A stretch of DNA of 64,000 bases, taken from the NCBI GenBank assembly GCA_001899805.1, contig MKWP01000015.1, positions 496,001 through 560,000 of the forward strand, read 5' to 3'. Positions 1 through 8,123 of the stretch are shown piece after piece. The stretch comes from Lysobacterales bacterium 66-474. Its GTDB lineage: Bacteria > Pseudomonadota > Gammaproteobacteria > Xanthomonadales > Rhodanobacteraceae. The notes under the pieces were generated by a model. The model had not been told where the DNA came from. It was given only the letters and a program-made list of their open reading frames with translations, and did not search any database. The stretch's first letter is position 1; each line of letters begins with the position of its first letter. A program made the translations under genes and the position numbers.

Positions 1-423
1 GACCAGTGGTACCCCGAAGCCGCGCGCCTGATGGCGTTGGCCGGCGCGGAATTGCTGTTGTATCCCACAGCCATCGGTTGGGATCCCGCCGACTCCCAGG
101 ACGAAAAAGACCGCCAGCGCGAAGCCTGGATCACGGTGCAGCGCGGCCACGCCGTCGCCAATGGCTTGCCGCTGCTCGCCTGCAACCGGGTCGGCTTCGA
201 ACCCGCACCGGATGGCGAAGGCCGCGGCGCGCAGTTCTGGGGTTCCAGTTTCGTCGCGGGGCCGCAAGGCGAAATCCTTGCCCGCGCCAACGACGATTCA
301 CGCGAACTGCTGATCGCCGACATCGACATGGCGCGCAGCGAAGCCGTGCGCCGCATCTGGCCGTTCCTGCGCGATCGCCGCATCGATGCGTACGACGACC
401 TCTTGAAAAGATTCCGCGATTGA
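1..423 (+). CDS. aguB: N-carbamoylputrescine amidase-like hydrolase, C-terminal part (5' truncated)
   Basis: The reading frame is open from base 1, so the N-terminus lies outside the window and 140 residues remain. The visible start DQWYPEAARLMALAGAE and the following YPTAIG match the region just after the catalytic cysteine of AguB-type carbon-nitrogen hydrolases. These cytoplasmic enzymes convert N-carbamoylputrescine to putrescine, CO2 and ammonia in the arginine-agmatine route to polyamines. The WGSSFVAGPQGEILA block is the late core of the nitrilase fold. The catalytic Cys and Glu-Lys partners cannot be checked because they lie upstream. The gene overlaps the next one by 4 bases. Family is confident; exact substrate is inferred from similarity to AguB. 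Confidence 0.85.
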   Translation, partial: DQWYPEAARLMALAGAELLLYPTAIGWDPADSQDEKDRQREAWITVQRGHAVANGLPLLACNRVGFEPAPDGEGRGAQFWGSSFVAGPQGEILARANDDSRELLIADIDMARSEAVRRIWPFLRDRRIDAYDDLLKRFRD

Positions 424-1661
424 ACACTCCGCCCGATTCCCCCGCCCAACAACCGGCGGCACCCGATCCGTTGCACGACCAGCCGCTGTCGCGTGTCGAA
501 CGCGACGGCATCGAATATGTGCTGCTCGGCACCGCGCACGTGTCGCGCGCCAGCGTCGACGCAGTCAAGGCGCTGATCGAGCGCGAATCGTTCGATGCGA
601 TCGCGGTGGAACTATGCGAATCGCGCGCACGCGGCATTCGCGATCCCGACGCGTTCGCGAAGATGGACCTGTTCCAGGTGATCCGCACCGGCAAGGCCGG
701 CATGGTGTTCGCATCGCTCGCGCTGTCGTCGTTCCAGCAGCGCATCGCCGAACAGTACGGCATCGAACCCGGCGCGGAAATGAAGGCGGCGATGGCCGCG
801 GCCGACGCGCGCGGCCTGCCGCTATGGCTGGTGGATCGCGAGATCGGCATCACGCTCAACCATGCCTATCGCGGCGTGCCCTTCCGCGACCGCATGGGCA
901 TCCTGGGCAGCCTGATCGCCAGCGTGTTCTCGCATGAGAATATCGACGAGGCCGAAATCGAAAAGCTGAAACAGGGCGACATCCTGGAGAGCGCGTTCGG
1001 CGAGTTCGCGCGCAATTCCAAGCCGCTTTACGAAGCCCTGATCGGGGAACGCGACCGCTTCATGGCTGCGCGCCTGCGCGAGGAGTCGGCGCAAAACCCG
1101 GCCGCCAAACGCGTGCTGGTGGTCATCGGTGCGGGCCACCTGGCCGGTATCGGACGCGAGCTCGGCGCGCAGACCGAACCGTCGCGCACCATCATCGAAC
1201 CGCTGGCGGCGAAACTGCCGGCGCCGAAATGGCCGAAGTACGTCGCGGTCGGGGTGATGCTGGCGATCTTCATCGCAATCGGCTTCCTGTTCTACCGCAA
1301 CGCCACCATGGGTTGGCACGCCCTGCGCGACTGGGTGATCTACACCGCGGTACTGAGCGGGATCGGCGCGGCCATCGCGGGCGGCCACCCGCTGTCCGTG
1401 CTCACCGCGGCGGTGATGGGACCGCTGAAGCCGTTGCGACCGCCGGGACTGTCTTCCGGCGTGTTCGCGGGCATGGTGGAAGCCTGGTTGCGCAAACCGC
1501 GCGTCGCCGACTTCCAGTCGTTGCGCAAGGACCTGCTGCAGGTTTCCGGCTGGTGGCGCAACCGCGTCGCGCGCACGCTGCTGGTGTTCATGCTCACCAA
1601 CCTCGGCACCATCGCCGGCGAATACCTCGCCGGCATCCGCATCTTCAGCCGGTTGCTGTGA
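420..1661 (+). CDS. TraB/PrgY-type membrane protein (TraB domain)
   Basis: A protein of 413 residues with the TraB/PrgY/GumN-type N-terminal domain: an early LLGTAHVSR motif near residue 38, the AVELCESR block, and IGAGHLAGIG near residue 240. The C-terminal third has about four hydrophobic stretches, one starting at VAVGVMLAIFIAIGFLFY, so it is probably an inner-membrane protein. PrgY of enterococci limits pheromone signalling, and the fold is related to erythromycin-esterase/Tiki-type proteases; the bacterial chromosomal role is unknown. The start chosen is TTG at 420, which overlaps the stop of the preceding amidase gene and suggests translational coupling. The frame stays open further upstream, but that part overlaps the amidase gene and has no family similarity. 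Confidence 0.8.
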   Translation: MNTPPDSPAQQPAAPDPLHDQPLSRVERDGIEYVLLGTAHVSRASVDAVKALIERESFDAIAVELCESRARGIRDPDAFAKMDLFQVIRTGKAGMVFASLALSSFQQRIAEQYGIEPGAEMKAAMAAADARGLPLWLVDREIGITLNHAYRGVPFRDRMGILGSLIASVFSHENIDEAEIEKLKQGDILESAFGEFARNSKPLYEALIGERDRFMAARLREESAQNPAAKRVLVVIGAGHLAGIGRELGAQTEPSRTIIEPLAAKLPAPKWPKYVAVGVMLAIFIAIGFLFYRNATMGWHALRDWVIYTAVLSGIGAAIAGGHPLSVLTAAVMGPLKPLRPPGLSSGVFAGMVEAWLRKPRVADFQSLRKDLLQVSGWWRNRVARTLLVFMLTNLGTIAGEYLAGIRIFSRLL

Positions 1662-1781
1662 GATCGAGCGTGCCGTATCTTCGTACCGTCGGGCCTGAAG
1701 CAGGCAATGCGGCCGCGCAACCAAGCGCGCGTGCGCGGACGCTCTGGTAGCATGCCGCGCTCTCGCGACAAGGACTCGCCG

Positions 1782-2171
1782 ATGCCCGCGCACAAACCCG
1801 CCGCACACAATGCCGTATCGCCTTTCCTGCTGGTTTCGAGCGCCGGCCGCATGCTGGCGTTCCTCAAAGCCACCTTCGACGCGGTCGAGTTGTACAAGCG
1901 GGAACTGCCGGACGGCACGATCAAGCACGCCGAAGTGCGCATCGACGATTCCGTGATCATGCTGGGTGAGCGCCCCAATGGCCCTGATGGTGGGATACGT
2001 TGTTCGACACACGTGTACGTGCCGGATGCAGATGTGGCCTACCAGCGTGCCCTGGCGGCAGGCGCGACTTCGATCGTGGCGCCCAGGGACCAACCCTATG
2101 GCGACCGATCGTCAGGCGTGCGCGATCCTGAAGGCAACATCTGGTGGATCGGCACGCACTTGAAAGGCTGA
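1782..2171 (+). CDS. VOC/glyoxalase-superfamily protein, PhnB-like
   Basis: A 129-residue protein of the vicinal oxygen chelate fold. It shows the paired beta-alpha-beta modules of PhnB-like members: FLLVSSAGRMLAFLKATFDA at the start of module one, HAEVRIDDSVIMLGE, then HVYVPDADVAYQRALAAGA in module two and a closing RSSGVRDPEGNIWWI. The DPEGN..W ending is typical of PhnB/glyoxalase-like proteins with unknown substrates. The ATG at 1782 is preceded by AAGGA at good spacing; longer in-frame starts (from 1707) add only arginine-rich residues with no family match. It stands alone between the TraB-type gene and the oppositely oriented yggS. Substrate cannot be inferred. Confidence 0.8.
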   Translation: MPAHKPAAHNAVSPFLLVSSAGRMLAFLKATFDAVELYKRELPDGTIKHAEVRIDDSVIMLGERPNGPDGGIRCSTHVYVPDADVAYQRALAAGATSIVAPRDQPYGDRSSGVRDPEGNIWWIGTHLKG

Positions 2172-2181
2172 CAAACCACGC

Positions 2182-2952
2182 TCATTCGCCCGTGGAAGAC
2201 GCAACGTCGGGCCAGTAGGCATTATCCGGCGTCTTGCGCGCGCCGAAGATTGCCTGGCCCACGCGCACGATGGTCGAGCCCTCCTCGATCGCGAGTTCGT
2301 AGTCGCCGGACATGCCCATCGAAAGCGCATTCATCGCGATGCCGTCGGGTGCGGACTGGCGCAGGCGATCGCGCAGTTCACGCAGGCGCACGAAGCACGG
2401 GCGTACTTTCGCGGCGTTGTCCGAAAACAGCGCCAGCGTCATCAGGCCGCGGACGCGCAGTGATGCGAACACGGGCAGTTGTTTCACGAACGCCTCGACT
2501 TCCTCCGGCGGCAGGCCGAACTTGCTGTCCTCGTTCGAGGTGTTGACCTGTACCAGCACGTCGAGCGGGCGGCCCAGCGATTGCAAGCGTCTGTCCAGCG
2601 CTTCGGCCACACGCAGGCTGTCCAGCGCCTGGAATTCGGATGCAAATTCGGCAACGAGTTTGGCCTTGTTGGTTTGCAGATGGCCGATGATGAACCAGCG
2701 CAAATCGGAAAGGTCCGCCATCGCCTGCCATTTGCGGTGCGCTTCCTGCACCTTGTTTTCGCCCAGTGTGCGGCAACCCGCGGCGTAGGCATTGCGGATG
2801 CGTTCTTCCGAAACCGTCTTGCTGACGGGGAGCAAGCGCACCGTTGCCGGATCGCGTCCGGCTTTCGCGCACGCGGCCGCGATGCGGGCATGCACCTCGG
2901 CAAGATGCCGGCGGAATTCCTCGACGGTGTTGGCGGTGGTGTAGTCGTTCAT
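2182..2952 (-). CDS. yggS: YggS-family pyridoxal phosphate homeostasis protein
   Basis: 256 residues, the normal size for the YggS/PROSC (PLPBP) family. These single-domain TIM-barrel proteins bind pyridoxal 5'-phosphate without a known catalytic reaction and buffer cellular B6 and amino-acid pools. The PLP lysine is in LLPVSKTVSEE (Lys45), followed by the family blocks GENKVQEA, WFIIGHLQTNK, VLVQVNTSNEDSKFG and LSMGMSGDYELAIEEG, all intact. The ATG at 2952 gives full family length. In many gammaproteobacteria yggS neighbours pil or proC genes; here it is flanked by a VOC gene and a DUF488 gene transcribed away from it. Confidence 0.93.
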   Translation of the reverse strand: MNDYTTANTVEEFRRHLAEVHARIAAACAKAGRDPATVRLLPVSKTVSEERIRNAYAAGCRTLGENKVQEAHRKWQAMADLSDLRWFIIGHLQTNKAKLVAEFASEFQALDSLRVAEALDRRLQSLGRPLDVLVQVNTSNEDSKFGLPPEEVEAFVKQLPVFASLRVRGLMTLALFSDNAAKVRPCFVRLRELRDRLRQSAPDGIAMNALSMGMSGDYELAIEEGSTIVRVGQAIFGARKTPDNAYWPDVASSTGE

Positions 2953-3096
2953 CCCGGCAGTATAGACAAGGACACTTCGACTTCCTCGCTCCTCAAAGCG
3001 CGGCCATCCTTGGCCGCTCCCCGCGTCGCGCCTTCGGCGCTACGCTTAGTGCGAACGGAGAATGCCGTGAGTGACGCCGGCGCGTATGCTGATCGC

Positions 3097-3672
3097 ATGA
3101 CTGCACGCAAGAAACCCGCGGAAACGCCGTGGCCGGAAACGCTCTGGACCATCGGCCATTCCACCCGCAGCCTCGATGAATTCATCGCGCTGCTGAAGAA
3201 CAATGCCATCGAAGTGCTGGCCGACGTGCGCCACTTCCTCGGCTCGCGCAAGTACCCGCACTTCAATGTCGAGCCACTCCAGCACGCGTTGCATGGGACC
3301 GGTATCGACTACGCGCCGTTCACCGAGCTCGGTGGCCGCCGCAAGATGCAGCCCGATTCGCCCAATACCGCGTGGCGGCATCCGGCGTTCCGTGGTTACG
3401 CCGATTACATGCAGACGAAGGCATTCCACGACGGCATCGAACGGCTGAAGGTGCTGGCTTCGAAGCGACGCACCGCGATCATGTGTTCGGAAGCCGTGTG
3501 GTGGCGCTGCCACCGCGGGCTGATTTCCGACGTGTTCAAGCTCAACGGGACGCGTGTGCTGCACATCATGGGGCCGGGCGCGCCGTCCCAACATCCGTAC
3601 ACCTCGGCGGCGCACATCGTGGACGGCCACCTTGATTATTCGGGCGACCAGCACCAACTCCCCTTGTCATGA
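3097..3672 (+). CDS. DUF488 family protein
   Basis: 191 residues matching the DUF488 family: [16 protein letters not shown] at the N-terminus, [17 protein letters not shown], the [11 protein letters not shown] block, and a MCSE.....CHR motif ([16 protein letters not shown]) with conserved cysteines. The biochemical function of DUF488 is unknown; a rhodanese-like or nucleic-acid-related role has been suggested for relatives. The ATG at 3097 is chosen because the protein begins there with a family-like segment; the same frame is open far upstream, but that part is antisense to yggS. Its stop overlaps the next start in ATGA (3669-3672), so the two genes are probably co-translated. Confidence 0.85.
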   Translation: MTARKKPAETPWPETLWTIGHSTRSLDEFIALLKNNAIEVLADVRHFLGSRKYPHFNVEPLQHALHGTGIDYAPFTELGGRRKMQPDSPNTAWRHPAFRGYADYMQTKAFHDGIERLKVLASKRRTAIMCSEAVWWRCHRGLISDVFKLNGTRVLHIMGPGAPSQHPYTSAAHIVDGHLDYSGDQHQLPLS

Positions 3673-4670
3673 TCCCGTTTTCTTTCCTCGACCTTTGCCC
3701 GATCACCGAAGGCGGCTCGGCTTCCGAGTCGCTCGCACACACCGTCGACGTCGCGCAACACGCGGAGCGTTGGGGTTTCAACCGTTTCTGGATGGCCGAG
3801 CACCACGGCATGCCGGGCATCGCCAGCGCCGCCACCGCGGTGCTGATCGGCCACGTCGCGGGCGCAACGTCGCGCATCCGCGTCGGCGCGGGCGGCATCA
3901 TGCTGCCCAACCATTCGCCGCTGGTGATCGCCGAACAGTTCGGCACGCTGGAGGCGCTGTATCCCGGACGCATCGACCTGGGGCTCGGGCGCGCGCCGGG
4001 CAGCGACCAGGCCACTGCTCGCGCGTTACGCCGCAACCTCGACACCGATCCGGACGCATTCCCGCGCGACGTGCTGGAACTGATCGCATATTTCGAAGGG
4101 CGCACCCCGGTACGTGCGGTGCCCGGCGAAGGACAAGCGGTACCGATCTGGATCCTGGGTTCCAGCCTGTTCGGTGCGCAGCTTGCCGCGATGCTGGGGC
4201 TGCCCTATGCGTTCGCGTCGCACTTCGCGCCGGCGCAGATGATGGATGCGATCGCGGTGTATCGCGCGCAGTTCAAGCCGTCGCGGTTCCTGCAACGGCC
4301 GCACGTGATGCTGGGCTACAACGTGTTCGCCGCGGACACCGACGACGAGGCGCGTTATCTCGCGACCTCGTGGCAGCAGTCGTTCGTGAACCTGCGGCTG
4401 GGCCATCCGGGGCGTTTGCCTCCACCGGTGGAAGGCTATGCCGAGTCATTGCCGCCGCAGGGCCGGAAGCTGATCGAGCATGTCCTGTCGTGTTCCGCGA
4501 TCGGCTCACCGCATGCCGTGGCGAACGCGATCAATGCGTTCATCGAACGCACCGGCGCCGACGAACTGATCCTCACCAGCAACATGCATGACCACGCGGC
4601 GCGGCTGCGCTCGATCGAAATCGTCGCCGGCCTGATCGAGGAGCCGGCTGGCGCGAGATCCGCCGGCTGA
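3669..4670 (+). CDS. LLM-class flavin-dependent oxidoreductase (bacterial luciferase-like)
   Basis: 333 residues with the TIM-barrel luciferase-like monooxygenase fold. Family signatures visible are [54 protein letters not shown] and [14 protein letters not shown], which place it in the group-1 (MsnO8/YhbW-like) LLM subfamily. Such enzymes oxidise small organic substrates using FMNH2 supplied by a separate reductase; the substrate here is unknown. The start codon overlaps the DUF488 stop by four bases. The second half carries the expected AEELIxT-like region ([12 protein letters not shown]). Confident at family level only. Confidence 0.88.
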   Translation: MIPFSFLDLCPITEGGSASESLAHTVDVAQHAERWGFNRFWMAEHHGMPGIASAATAVLIGHVAGATSRIRVGAGGIMLPNHSPLVIAEQFGTLEALYPGRIDLGLGRAPGSDQATARALRRNLDTDPDAFPRDVLELIAYFEGRTPVRAVPGEGQAVPIWILGSSLFGAQLAAMLGLPYAFASHFAPAQMMDAIAVYRAQFKPSRFLQRPHVMLGYNVFAADTDDEARYLATSWQQSFVNLRLGHPGRLPPPVEGYAESLPPQGRKLIEHVLSCSAIGSPHAVANAINAFIERTGADELILTSNMHDHAARLRSIEIVAGLIEEPAGARSAG

Positions 4671-4764
4671 TCTCCGCCCCGCATGACCCCGCAACCCCGG
4701 GAGGGTTGGGTCTGCCGGAGACGAACCACCCCATCGCATCCGTTGCCGCGCGGCACTTGCCGGG

Positions 4765-4809
4765 CCACGCCACCCGGCGTAGCGTGGAAACCGACCGGGG
4801 CGCCGCCCC
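4765..4809 (+). promoter_or_regulatory. GC-rich hairpins in the leader of the TonB-like gene
   Basis: The 181-base gap before the TonB-like gene holds no ORF with support. Two short inverted repeats are visible: CCACGC (4765-4770) with GCGTGG (4782-4787), and GGGGC (4797-4801) with GCCCC (4805-4809). They lie 40-90 bases before the start codon and could form a structured 5' leader. I could not match the region to any riboswitch consensus that I know, including cobalamin. A regulatory role is only a possibility. Confidence 0.25.
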
Positions 4810-4851
4810 TCGACGCCCTTGGCCACATTCCTCTCTGCAAGGAGGTGGCTT

Positions 4852-5517
4852 ATGACGTCGATGGCCGTCACGCGTCCCTTCGAATGCGCGCCGCACGCGA
4901 CCCGTTCGTTCGCGCTGGCGCTGACCCTCAGCCTGAACCTCGCCGTGGTGCTGTTCGCACTGCTGCCCAGCACGCCGTTGCCGGTTCGAGCCCCGCCCCC
5001 GCAAGCATTGCTCGCCGCGGTGCTGCAACCCACGCCGCCTCCGGTCGCGCCGCCGCCAGTGCCACCGACCTTGCGGGCGGCGAGACATGTCACTGTGCCC
5101 GAGGTGCGCGCGCCGGTGACGCATCCCGTGCCTGTCGCCCTGTCCGCGGTGCCGGGCATCATTCCGGTTGCGCCCGTGCAGCCGGAGATTGCGAGCTCCG
5201 GGACCGAATCGGACACGACTGCCGCCGCGGGCAACGCCGAAGCCACCATCGCCTACGAAACCGCGACCCCGCCCGCGTACCCGCTCCAGGCGCTGCGCGC
5301 CGGGGTGCAGGGCACCGTGTTGCTGAAGGTGCTGGTCGGCGCCGACGGCAAGCCGGTGCAAGTGGTGATCGAACACGGTAGCGGTTCGCGCCTGCTCGAT
5401 GACGCGGCGCGCAAACACGTGTTGGCTTCGTGGCGATTCCACCCCGCCACGCGCGACGGCCACGCGATCCGGGCCTGGGCGCTGGTGCCCGTGCAGTTCG
5501 CATTGAACCGCGGGTGA
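4852..5517 (+). CDS. TonB-like energy transducer
   Basis: 221 residues with the standard TonB layout: a short cytoplasmic N-terminus, one membrane anchor (about residues 21-42), a proline-rich spacer (PPPQALLAAV...PPVAPPPVPP) and a C-terminal TonB domain (about residues 140-218) with YPLQALRAGVQGTVLLKVLV and SWRFHPA. TonB couples the proton motive force via ExbBD to outer-membrane receptors. The strong Shine-Dalgarno GGAGG at 4841-4845 fixes the ATG at 4852. No exbB or exbD is next to it, so it may be an accessory TonB or one of several. The YP and W-x-F residues of the C-terminal domain are present. Sequence outside the domain is poorly conserved in this family. Confidence 0.85.
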   Translation: MTSMAVTRPFECAPHATRSFALALTLSLNLAVVLFALLPSTPLPVRAPPPQALLAAVLQPTPPPVAPPPVPPTLRAARHVTVPEVRAPVTHPVPVALSAVPGIIPVAPVQPEIASSGTESDTTAAAGNAEATIAYETATPPAYPLQALRAGVQGTVLLKVLVGADGKPVQVVIEHGSGSRLLDDAARKHVLASWRFHPATRDGHAIRAWALVPVQFALNRG

Positions 5518-5534
5518 CGACGGGCCAAGACTAT

Positions 5535-5558
5535 GCGGCACCCCCGGGCGGGTGCCGC
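5535..5558. terminator. Hairpin between convergent genes
   Basis: A 9-bp perfect stem, GCGGCACCC (5535-5543) with GGGTGCCGC (5550-5558), and a 6-base loop. It lies just after the TonB-like stop and before the end of the oppositely oriented small membrane protein gene. There is no clear T-tract on either side, so intrinsic termination is uncertain. Confidence 0.45.
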
Positions 5559-5571
5559 GCACCCGTATCCT

Positions 5572-5850
5572 TCAATTCGAGGTCTGTGCCGGCTGGGCCG
5601 GGCGCGACGCGCGCACGACCAGCCACACCAGGGCCGCGACGCACAACGCGGGCAGCATCAGCGGCAGCAGTACCAGGAACAGGATCGGCAGCGCGACCAG
5701 CGCGGCGATGGCCAGCCCGAAGATGCCGAACACACCGCCGATCAGCATGCCGAACAATCCGAACGTCAACTTGAACAGCCCGCCGAGCAGCGCGCCGAAC
5801 AACCAGATCGCGCCGACCACGAACACCACCAGTACTCCGAGTTCGAGCAT
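5572..5850 (-). CDS. Small hydrophobic membrane protein
   Basis: A 92-residue, very hydrophobic protein beginning MLELGVLVVFVVGAIWLFGA. It has about three closely packed transmembrane segments (residues 3-30, 33-55 and 57-82) and a short polar C-terminal tail. It contains the glycine-rich helix pattern FGLFGMLIGGVFGIFGLA. GGAG directly upstream supports the ATG at 5850; the frame can be extended by 36 residues, but that part is Cys/Arg-rich and not membrane-like. I do not recognise a named family. It is divergent from the padR operon and shares the intergenic region with it. Confidence 0.65.
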   Translation of the reverse strand: MLELGVLVVFVVGAIWLFGALLGGLFKLTFGLFGMLIGGVFGIFGLAIAALVALPILFLVLLPLMLPALCVAALVWLVVRASRPAQPAQTSN

Positions 5851-5977
5851 CTTCGTTCTCCTCGCCGCCGCTGGCGGCCTGCTGCATACCGCGCATCCAG
5901 TATGCGCCCCGCTGCGTCCCTCGAAAACATGACTTCCGACGCATCGCGCCGTGATCATGACTTTCGGCGCATGCCAC

Positions 5978-5998
5978 TATTATCAAGTGCGCTATAGT
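5978..5998 (+). promoter_or_regulatory. Candidate promoter of the padR operon
   Basis: AT-rich boxes TATTAT (5978-5983) and TATAGT (5993-5998) are the only -10-like sequences in the 180-base divergent region ahead of padR. A convincing -35 box is not evident. PadR regulators usually repress their own promoter, and the box at 5993 lies about 35 bases before the start codon, so an operator here is plausible but not identified. Confidence 0.35.
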
Positions 5999-6033
5999 GT
6001 ACTCGCACCTATGCGCGATGCAAGCATGCCTTG

Positions 6034-6390
6034 ATGTCCGAAACGGACGCCCACCTGAAGAAGTTCGAGAAGGAGCTGGCCGCGGGCACGGTGTCGCTGG
6101 TGCTGCTGGCGGTGCTGTCTGCCGCGCGCGAACCGCTGTACGGCTACCAGATCGCCAAGCGGCTCGAACGCGATGCCGGCGGCGTGCTGGTCGGCAAGCA
6201 GAGCGCGTTGTACCCGGTATTGCGCAACCTCTCCGCGGCGGAACTGCTGGAAACCTTCGTCGAACCCTCCGAAGCCGGGCCGCCGCGACGCTATTACCGC
6301 ATCACACCGTTGGGCCGGAAAGTCCTGCGCGAATGGACCGGCGCATGGAATTCCACCCGCCTTTTCGTCGATTCGATCCTGAAGGCCTGA
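6034..6390 (+). CDS. PadR-family transcriptional regulator
   Basis: A 118-residue winged-helix repressor of the small PadR (PadR-s2-like) type. LLAVLSAAREPLYGYQIAKRL forms the first helices, followed by GKQSALYPVLRNLSAAELLE (recognition helix) and the wing RRYYRITPLGRKVLREW. The last helix mediates dimerisation. ATG at 6034 directly follows an in-frame TTG; neither has a clear Shine-Dalgarno sequence. The following gene encodes an HAAS/sensor-type membrane protein only 4 bases downstream. The PadR + DUF1700-like pair is a recurrent bacterial module thought to respond to envelope or antibiotic stress. The ligand is unknown. Confidence 0.9.
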   Translation: MSETDAHLKKFEKELAAGTVSLVLLAVLSAAREPLYGYQIAKRLERDAGGVLVGKQSALYPVLRNLSAAELLETFVEPSEAGPPRRYYRITPLGRKVLREWTGAWNSTRLFVDSILKA

Positions 6391-6394
6391 AGCC

Positions 6395-7318
6395 ATGACC
6401 ACACCGCACACCATCAAGGAATACCTGGCGCAGCTGCGCGCGGCGCTGGCCGGCGCCGATCCCGCGATGATCCAGGATGCGCTGTACGACGCCGAGGAAC
6501 ACCTGCGCTCGGAACTCGCCGAAAACCCCGGCATGAGCGAGGCCGAACTGCTGGCAAAAATCTCGACCAGTTACGGCGCGCCGGAAGAAGTCGCGGATAT
6601 CTACCGCACCACCGAACAGACCGTCGCGCGTGCCCTGCGCACGCCACGCCCACGTCCGCGCCGCTCGGCGCTCGGCCGGTTTTTCGGCGTCGCCGCGGAC
6701 CCGCACACCTATGGCGCGTTGTTCTACATGCTGCTGGCACTCGCGACCGGCATCTTTTATTTCACCTGGGTGGTCACCGGACTGTCGTTGTCCGCCGGTT
6801 TCGCGATCACCCTGATCGGCATCCCGTTCTTCCTGCTGTTCATGGCCTCGGTGCGCGGCCTGTCGCTGCTGGAAAGCCGCATCGTCGAGGGCATGCTGGG
6901 CGTGCGCATGCCGCGTCGCCCGCCGTACATCGAACGCGACCGGCCGCTGCTGAAGCGGATCGGCGAAATGCTGTCCGATCCGCGCACCTGGTTCACGCTG
7001 ATGTACATGCTGCTGATGCTGCCGCTCGGCATCTCCTACTTCACGATCGTGGTGGTGTTGTCGTGCGTATCGCTGGCGCTGTTGCTGGTGCCGGTGGCGA
7101 TGGCCTTCAACTTCTTCGGTCTGGGCCACGCCTGGGTCGACCAGCACGTGACGCTGGATTGGGGCTTCGGCGCGCACGTGCCGAACTGGGCCGACGCGAT
7201 CGGCATGTTCGTGATCGGGTTTCTCCTGCTGTTCGGGATGCTGCACCTGGTGCGCGGGATCGGACGCCTGCACGGCGCGATCGCCAAGCACCTGCTGGTG
7301 AAATCCGCGCGGATCTGA
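6395..7318 (+). CDS. HAAS-domain (DUF1700-like) plus putative sensor membrane protein
   Basis: 307 residues. The N-terminal ~75 residues (IKEYLAQLRAALAGADPAMIQDAL, then a helical AEEHLRSELAE segment and ISTSYGAPEEVADIYR) resemble the HAAS signalling domain found next to PadR regulators. Two homologous membrane modules follow, each beginning DP.T.....YMLL (DPHTYGALFYMLLALATGIFY and DPRTWFTLMYMLLMLPLGISY). This repeated pattern is that of the putative sensor domain common in PadR partners. About six membrane segments are predicted by eye, with a final one near residue 280. It is translated 4 bases after padR, so it probably relays or receives the signal for that repressor. Confidence 0.8.
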   Translation: MTTPHTIKEYLAQLRAALAGADPAMIQDALYDAEEHLRSELAENPGMSEAELLAKISTSYGAPEEVADIYRTTEQTVARALRTPRPRPRRSALGRFFGVAADPHTYGALFYMLLALATGIFYFTWVVTGLSLSAGFAITLIGIPFFLLFMASVRGLSLLESRIVEGMLGVRMPRRPPYIERDRPLLKRIGEMLSDPRTWFTLMYMLLMLPLGISYFTIVVVLSCVSLALLLVPVAMAFNFFGLGHAWVDQHVTLDWGFGAHVPNWADAIGMFVIGFLLLFGMLHLVRGIGRLHGAIAKHLLVKSARI

Positions 7319-7320
7319 GC

Positions 7321-7359
7321 GGACGCCGCTGCGCCGCCTATGGCGGCGGCGCGGCGTCC
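7321..7359. terminator. Long GC hairpin between convergent genes
   Basis: An 18-base arm (7321-7338) pairs with 7342-7359 around a TAT loop with only two mismatches. It begins right after the sensor gene stop and overlaps the last codons of the slipin gene on the other strand. This fits a bidirectional transcription barrier, though no U-tract follows. Confidence 0.55.
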
Positions 7360-8123
7360 GTCGACTTGCGCAGCTTGCCGAGCAGCGGTTCGAACAAATC
7401 CAGCGGCAACGGAAACGCGATGGTGTTGGTCTTGTTGCCGGCGATCCCTGCGACCTCCACCAGCGTCTGCAGGTAGCGCAACTGGATCGATTGCGGTTGC
7501 TGCATCAGCGTCTGTGCGGCCTGCATCAACTTTTCCGAGGCCTGCTGTTCGCCCTCGGCATTGATGATCTTGGCGCGGCGCTGGCGCTCGGCTTCGGCCT
7601 GGCGAGCGATCGCGCGGATCATGCCCTCGTCCAGGTCGACCTGCTTGATTTCGACGTTGGAGACCTTGATGCCCCACGCGTCGGTGTGCTGGTCGAGGAT
7701 GAGCTGGATGTCATGGTTGAGCTTGTCGCGCTCGCTCAGCATTTCATCCAGTTCGTGCTGGCCGAGCACCGAGCGCAAGGTGGTCTGCGCCAACTGGCTG
7801 GTCGCCTCGCGTGCGTCCTCGACCTGGATCACCGCCTTTTCCGGATCGATCACGCGGAACAGGATCACCGCGTTGACCTTCACCGGCACGTTGTCGCGCG
7901 AGATCACGTCCTGCGGCGGCACGTCCATCACGATGGTGCGCAGGTCGATCCGCACCATCTGCTGCACGATCGGGATCAGCACGATGATGCCCGGTCCCTT
8001 CACGGCCTGGAAGCGCCCGAACAGGAAGATCACCCCGCGCTGGTATTCGCGCAGGATCTTCAGCGACGACAACAGGATGACCAGCACGATCACCACGATC
8101 ACGACAACGGCGGGAAAGATCAT
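7338..8123 (-). CDS. Slipin/stomatin-like SPFH protein (NfeD partner)
   Basis: 261 residues: an N-terminal membrane anchor (residues 3-20) followed by a stomatin-type SPFH domain ([42 protein letters not shown]) and a coiled-coil/oligomerisation region rich in A, E and Q ([21 protein letters not shown]). The C-terminal [18 protein letters not shown] region is typical of prokaryotic slipins. In archaea (PH1511) the slipin is cut by its NfeD partner. The start ATG overlaps the nfeD stop in ATGA (8120-8123), a strong sign of a paired membrane-microdomain system. Only the C-terminal APPP tail overlaps the terminator hairpin. The start has a good GGAGGA. Confidence 0.93.
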   Translation of the reverse strand: MIFPAVVVIVVIVLVILLSSLKILREYQRGVIFLFGRFQAVKGPGIIVLIPIVQQMVRIDLRTIVMDVPPQDVISRDNVPVKVNAVILFRVIDPEKAVIQVEDAREATSQLAQTTLRSVLGQHELDEMLSERDKLNHDIQLILDQHTDAWGIKVSNVEIKQVDLDEGMIRAIARQAEAERQRRAKIINAEGEQQASEKLMQAAQTLMQQPQSIQLRYLQTLVEVAGIAGNKTNTIAFPLPLDLFEPLLGKLRKSTDAAPPP

